Below, in pieces: positions 55,386 to 56,843 of a stretch of 56,843 nt of DNA. Each line of letters starts with the position of its first letter. The stretch's first letter is position 1. The notes under the pieces were generated by a model that saw only the letters and a list, made by a program, of their open reading frames with translations, did no database searches and was not told where the DNA came from. The stretch spans positions 1 to 56,843 of the forward strand of contig CAIRUC010000058.1 of assembly GCA_903881665.1 (NCBI GenBank), read 5' to 3'. This DNA is from an uncultured Bacteroidota bacterium (GTDB lineage: Bacteria > Bacteroidota > Bacteroidia > AKYH767-A > OLB10). The position numbers and the translations under genes were made by a program.

Positions 55386-55431
55386 TCTTGCAGTAATTTC
55401 TGGTTCAGAATCGGTTCAAATAAATACAATA

Positions 55432-55450
55432 TACCCCTAAAAAGGGAGTG
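55432..55450 (-). promoter_or_regulatory. 5' leader hairpin of rpsL operon
   Basis: On the minus strand, CACTCCC (55450-55444), six bases, GGGGTA (55437-55432), at the very start of the transcript; the same blocks open the rpsF operon leader. Confidence 0.55.
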
Positions 55451-55480
55451 CAAAGATACAAACCATTCTTATTAAAGCAA
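55451..55480 (-). promoter_or_regulatory. rpsL ribosomal cluster promoter
   Basis: On the minus strand, TTG (55480-55478), 19 nt, then TATCTTTG (55458-55451). Confidence 0.65.
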
Positions 55481-55736
55481 GGCCTAACTGTAAATAATTT
55501 CGAAAAGATCTGCCAACAGGTGAAATAAGTTTAAGTAAAGCCTTCTAAATATGTTTCTTATAGTATTTTAAATCAATTATTTAAATGCAAATTTATACAC
55601 TCATAACACATAAGAACAATTCCACTTTTATTGTCGATTTTGTTAATAAGTTACGATTAGCAGACTAATTAAAACTAAATATAGATAGCCTATTTTCTAA
55701 AAAAAAGGTGACATTTTGTCAATCAACATCGCTTTT

Positions 55737-55765
55737 CTTTGGTTTTTCAACAAAAAAAACCAAAG
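55737..55765. repeat. 11-bp inverted repeat in the rpsL upstream region
   Basis: CTTTGGTTTTT and AAAAACCAAAG with a 7-nt loop. Confidence 0.55.
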
Positions 55766-55896
55766 ACTCATATTAATAAATTGAATTTCAATAAAATAAT
55801 ATTACTATTCAATGTTTGCTGATGATTAACAGCCCTAATCATGAGTAAATTAAATTTACTTTTGATAAATGTCAACACCTATAACCTATCCAAACG

Positions 55897-55904
55897 TATT
55901 TTTG
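55897..55904 (+). promoter_or_regulatory. -7 box of CoA-transferase promoter
   Basis: TATTTTTG, 17 nt before the ATG; a second TACTTTTG lies at 55857-55864. Confidence 0.5.
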
Positions 55905-55921
55905 CATCGTATACCTTTATT

Positions 55922-56843
55922 ATGACTTCCAATTACAATTTCACTTCCGCAGAAAACGCTTTAAGTCTAATTAAATCGAACGACCGCGTTTTTATCCATG
56001 GCAGCTCCGCTACCCCTACCTATCTTGTTCAAAAATTGGCCGAAAAAGGTCCCGAGTTGAGCAATGTTGAGCTCGTTTTCATTAGCGTCCTTGGCGACTT
56101 CCCCTTGGCCGATGCCCGTTTAAAGGATTCCTTCAAAATAAACGCCTTATTTGTATCAACTCCCGTTCGATCAGCGATTAAGGAGGGTAATGGCGACTAC
56201 GTTCCCGTGTTTTTGAGCGAGATTCCGGATCTTTTCAGAAACGGCATTCTTCCTTTAGATGTGGCCATTGTTCAGGTTTCGATGCCCGACGATCACGGTT
56301 ATTGCACTTTAGGTACTTCGGTCGATATTGCGCGTGCCGCCGTTAATAATACCAAGAAAATTATTGCTCAGGTGAATCCCAAAATGCCTCGAACGCATGG
56401 CGACGGAATGATTCACGTAAGTCGCTTTGATGCGATGGTGCATGCCGACCACGATCTTCATGAAGTGGATTATGCCGCCCACCCAACTGTTGAGGACATT
56501 AAAATTGGAAATCATATTGCAGGACTAATTGAAGACGGCAGCACCCTGCAAATGGGGATTGGCTCGATTCCCGATGCTGTTCTGAAATCGCTAACCAACC
56601 ATAAAAACTTAGGAGTTCATACCGAAATGTTTTCGGATGGCATTATTCCACTGATCGAAAACGGAACCATCAATAATTCGATGAAAGCTCGTCACCCGGG
56701 CAGGACCGTTACCGGTTTCTGTTTGGGAACACATAAACTATACGATTATATTGATGATAATCCGGCATTCGCCTTTTTGGATATCGATTACGTAAATGAT
56801 GCTTCGGTAATTAAGATGAATCCGAAGGTAGTGGCGATTAATA
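55922..56843 (+). CDS. acetyl-CoA hydrolase / 4-hydroxybutyrate CoA-transferase (partial)
   Basis: The first 307 residues are present; the gene runs off the window. It contains QMGIGSIPDAV (residues 210-220) and GVHTEMFSDG with the candidate catalytic Glu235, both hallmarks of the acetyl-CoA hydrolase/transferase family (Ach1, AbfT). It forms a glutamyl-CoA intermediate to swap CoA between acids; which substrate is not known. MTSNYNFTSAENALSLIK is the usual N-terminus. Divergent from rpsL across 536 bp; promoter box TATTTTTG 17 nt before the ATG. Confidence 0.9.
   Translation, partial: MTSNYNFTSAENALSLIKSNDRVFIHGSSATPTYLVQKLAEKGPELSNVELVFISVLGDFPLADARLKDSFKINALFVSTPVRSAIKEGNGDYVPVFLSEIPDLFRNGILPLDVAIVQVSMPDDHGYCTLGTSVDIARAAVNNTKKIIAQVNPKMPRTHGDGMIHVSRFDAMVHADHDLHEVDYAAHPTVEDIKIGNHIAGLIEDGSTLQMGIGSIPDAVLKSLTNHKNLGVHTEMFSDGIIPLIENGTINNSMKARHPGRTVTGFCLGTHKLYDYIDDNPAFAFLDIDYVNDASVIKMNPKVVAIN

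Larger units (their letters stand above)
55386..55921. other. intergenic region with two divergent promoters and a hairpin
   Basis: 536 bp between rpsL (minus) and the CoA-transferase gene (plus). It contains the rpsL promoter (55451-55480), the hairpin at 55737-55765, TACTTTTG at 55857 and TATTTTTG at 55897. No other ORF of coding character. Confidence 0.6.

Overview
The window is an AT-rich chromosomal segment from a member of the Bacteroidota, most likely a Flavobacteriia-like or related lineage; genus cannot be assigned from what is visible. The signs are: Bacteroidota-type promoters (TAnnTTTG -7 box with an upstream TTG) ahead of many genes, few Shine-Dalgarno sites, a fused alpha/beta 2-oxoacid dehydrogenase E1, a GlmU-like nucleotidyltransferase, a FeoB-associated Cys-rich microprotein, and one very long ribosomal protein cluster in which rpsL-rpsG-fusA runs straight into rpsJ without tuf.

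Layout. 1-8.7 kb: housekeeping genes: thiolase, NlpC/P60 peptidase, Nudix hydrolase, pyrE, SRPBCC protein, birA, rsfS, ftsH, LUD-domain protein, DUF2007 protein, cdsA. 8.8-17.5 kb: membrane-anchored patatin-like lipase, fused E1, a 40-residue FeoB-associated protein, lon, GlmU-like protein. 17.8-23 kb: accessory genes: exported TPR protein, O-methyltransferase, a kinase-like protein of unknown function, a Spy/CpxP-like periplasmic protein, and an ECF sigma factor with a small membrane partner, followed by a non-coding stretch with a ~127-bp direct repeat. 23.2-25.9 kb: E2 acyltransferase, tRNA-Glu(TTC), rpsT, radC. 25.9-30.8 kb: a tightly packed five-gene cassette (two polysaccharide-deacetylase-like proteins, AAC(3)-like acetyltransferase, FemAB-like transferase, SDR reductase) that looks like cell-surface glycan modification. 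30.9-34.5 kb: upp, a small membrane protein, YjjG-like nucleotidase, a secreted Cys-rich protein, an orphan MacB/FtsX-type permease. 34.6-36.4 kb: rpsF-rpsR-rplI and efp. 36.9-55.4 kb (minus strand): 33 genes from rpsL to rplQ, including fusA, secY, map, infA and rpoA. 55.9 kb to the end: the start of an acetyl-CoA hydrolase/CoA-transferase gene cut by the window edge.

No insertion sequences, prophage, CRISPR array or rRNA genes were seen. The most interesting points are: the shared promoter plus 5'-hairpin architecture of the two ribosomal protein operons; a divergent kinase-like protein with a DxxxxN / DFD signature; three Shine-Dalgarno sites with identical 10-nt spacing at rplX, rplE and rplI in a lineage that seldom uses them; the surface-glycan cassette; the ~127-bp repeat; and an apparently leaderless GTG-initiated permease gene.
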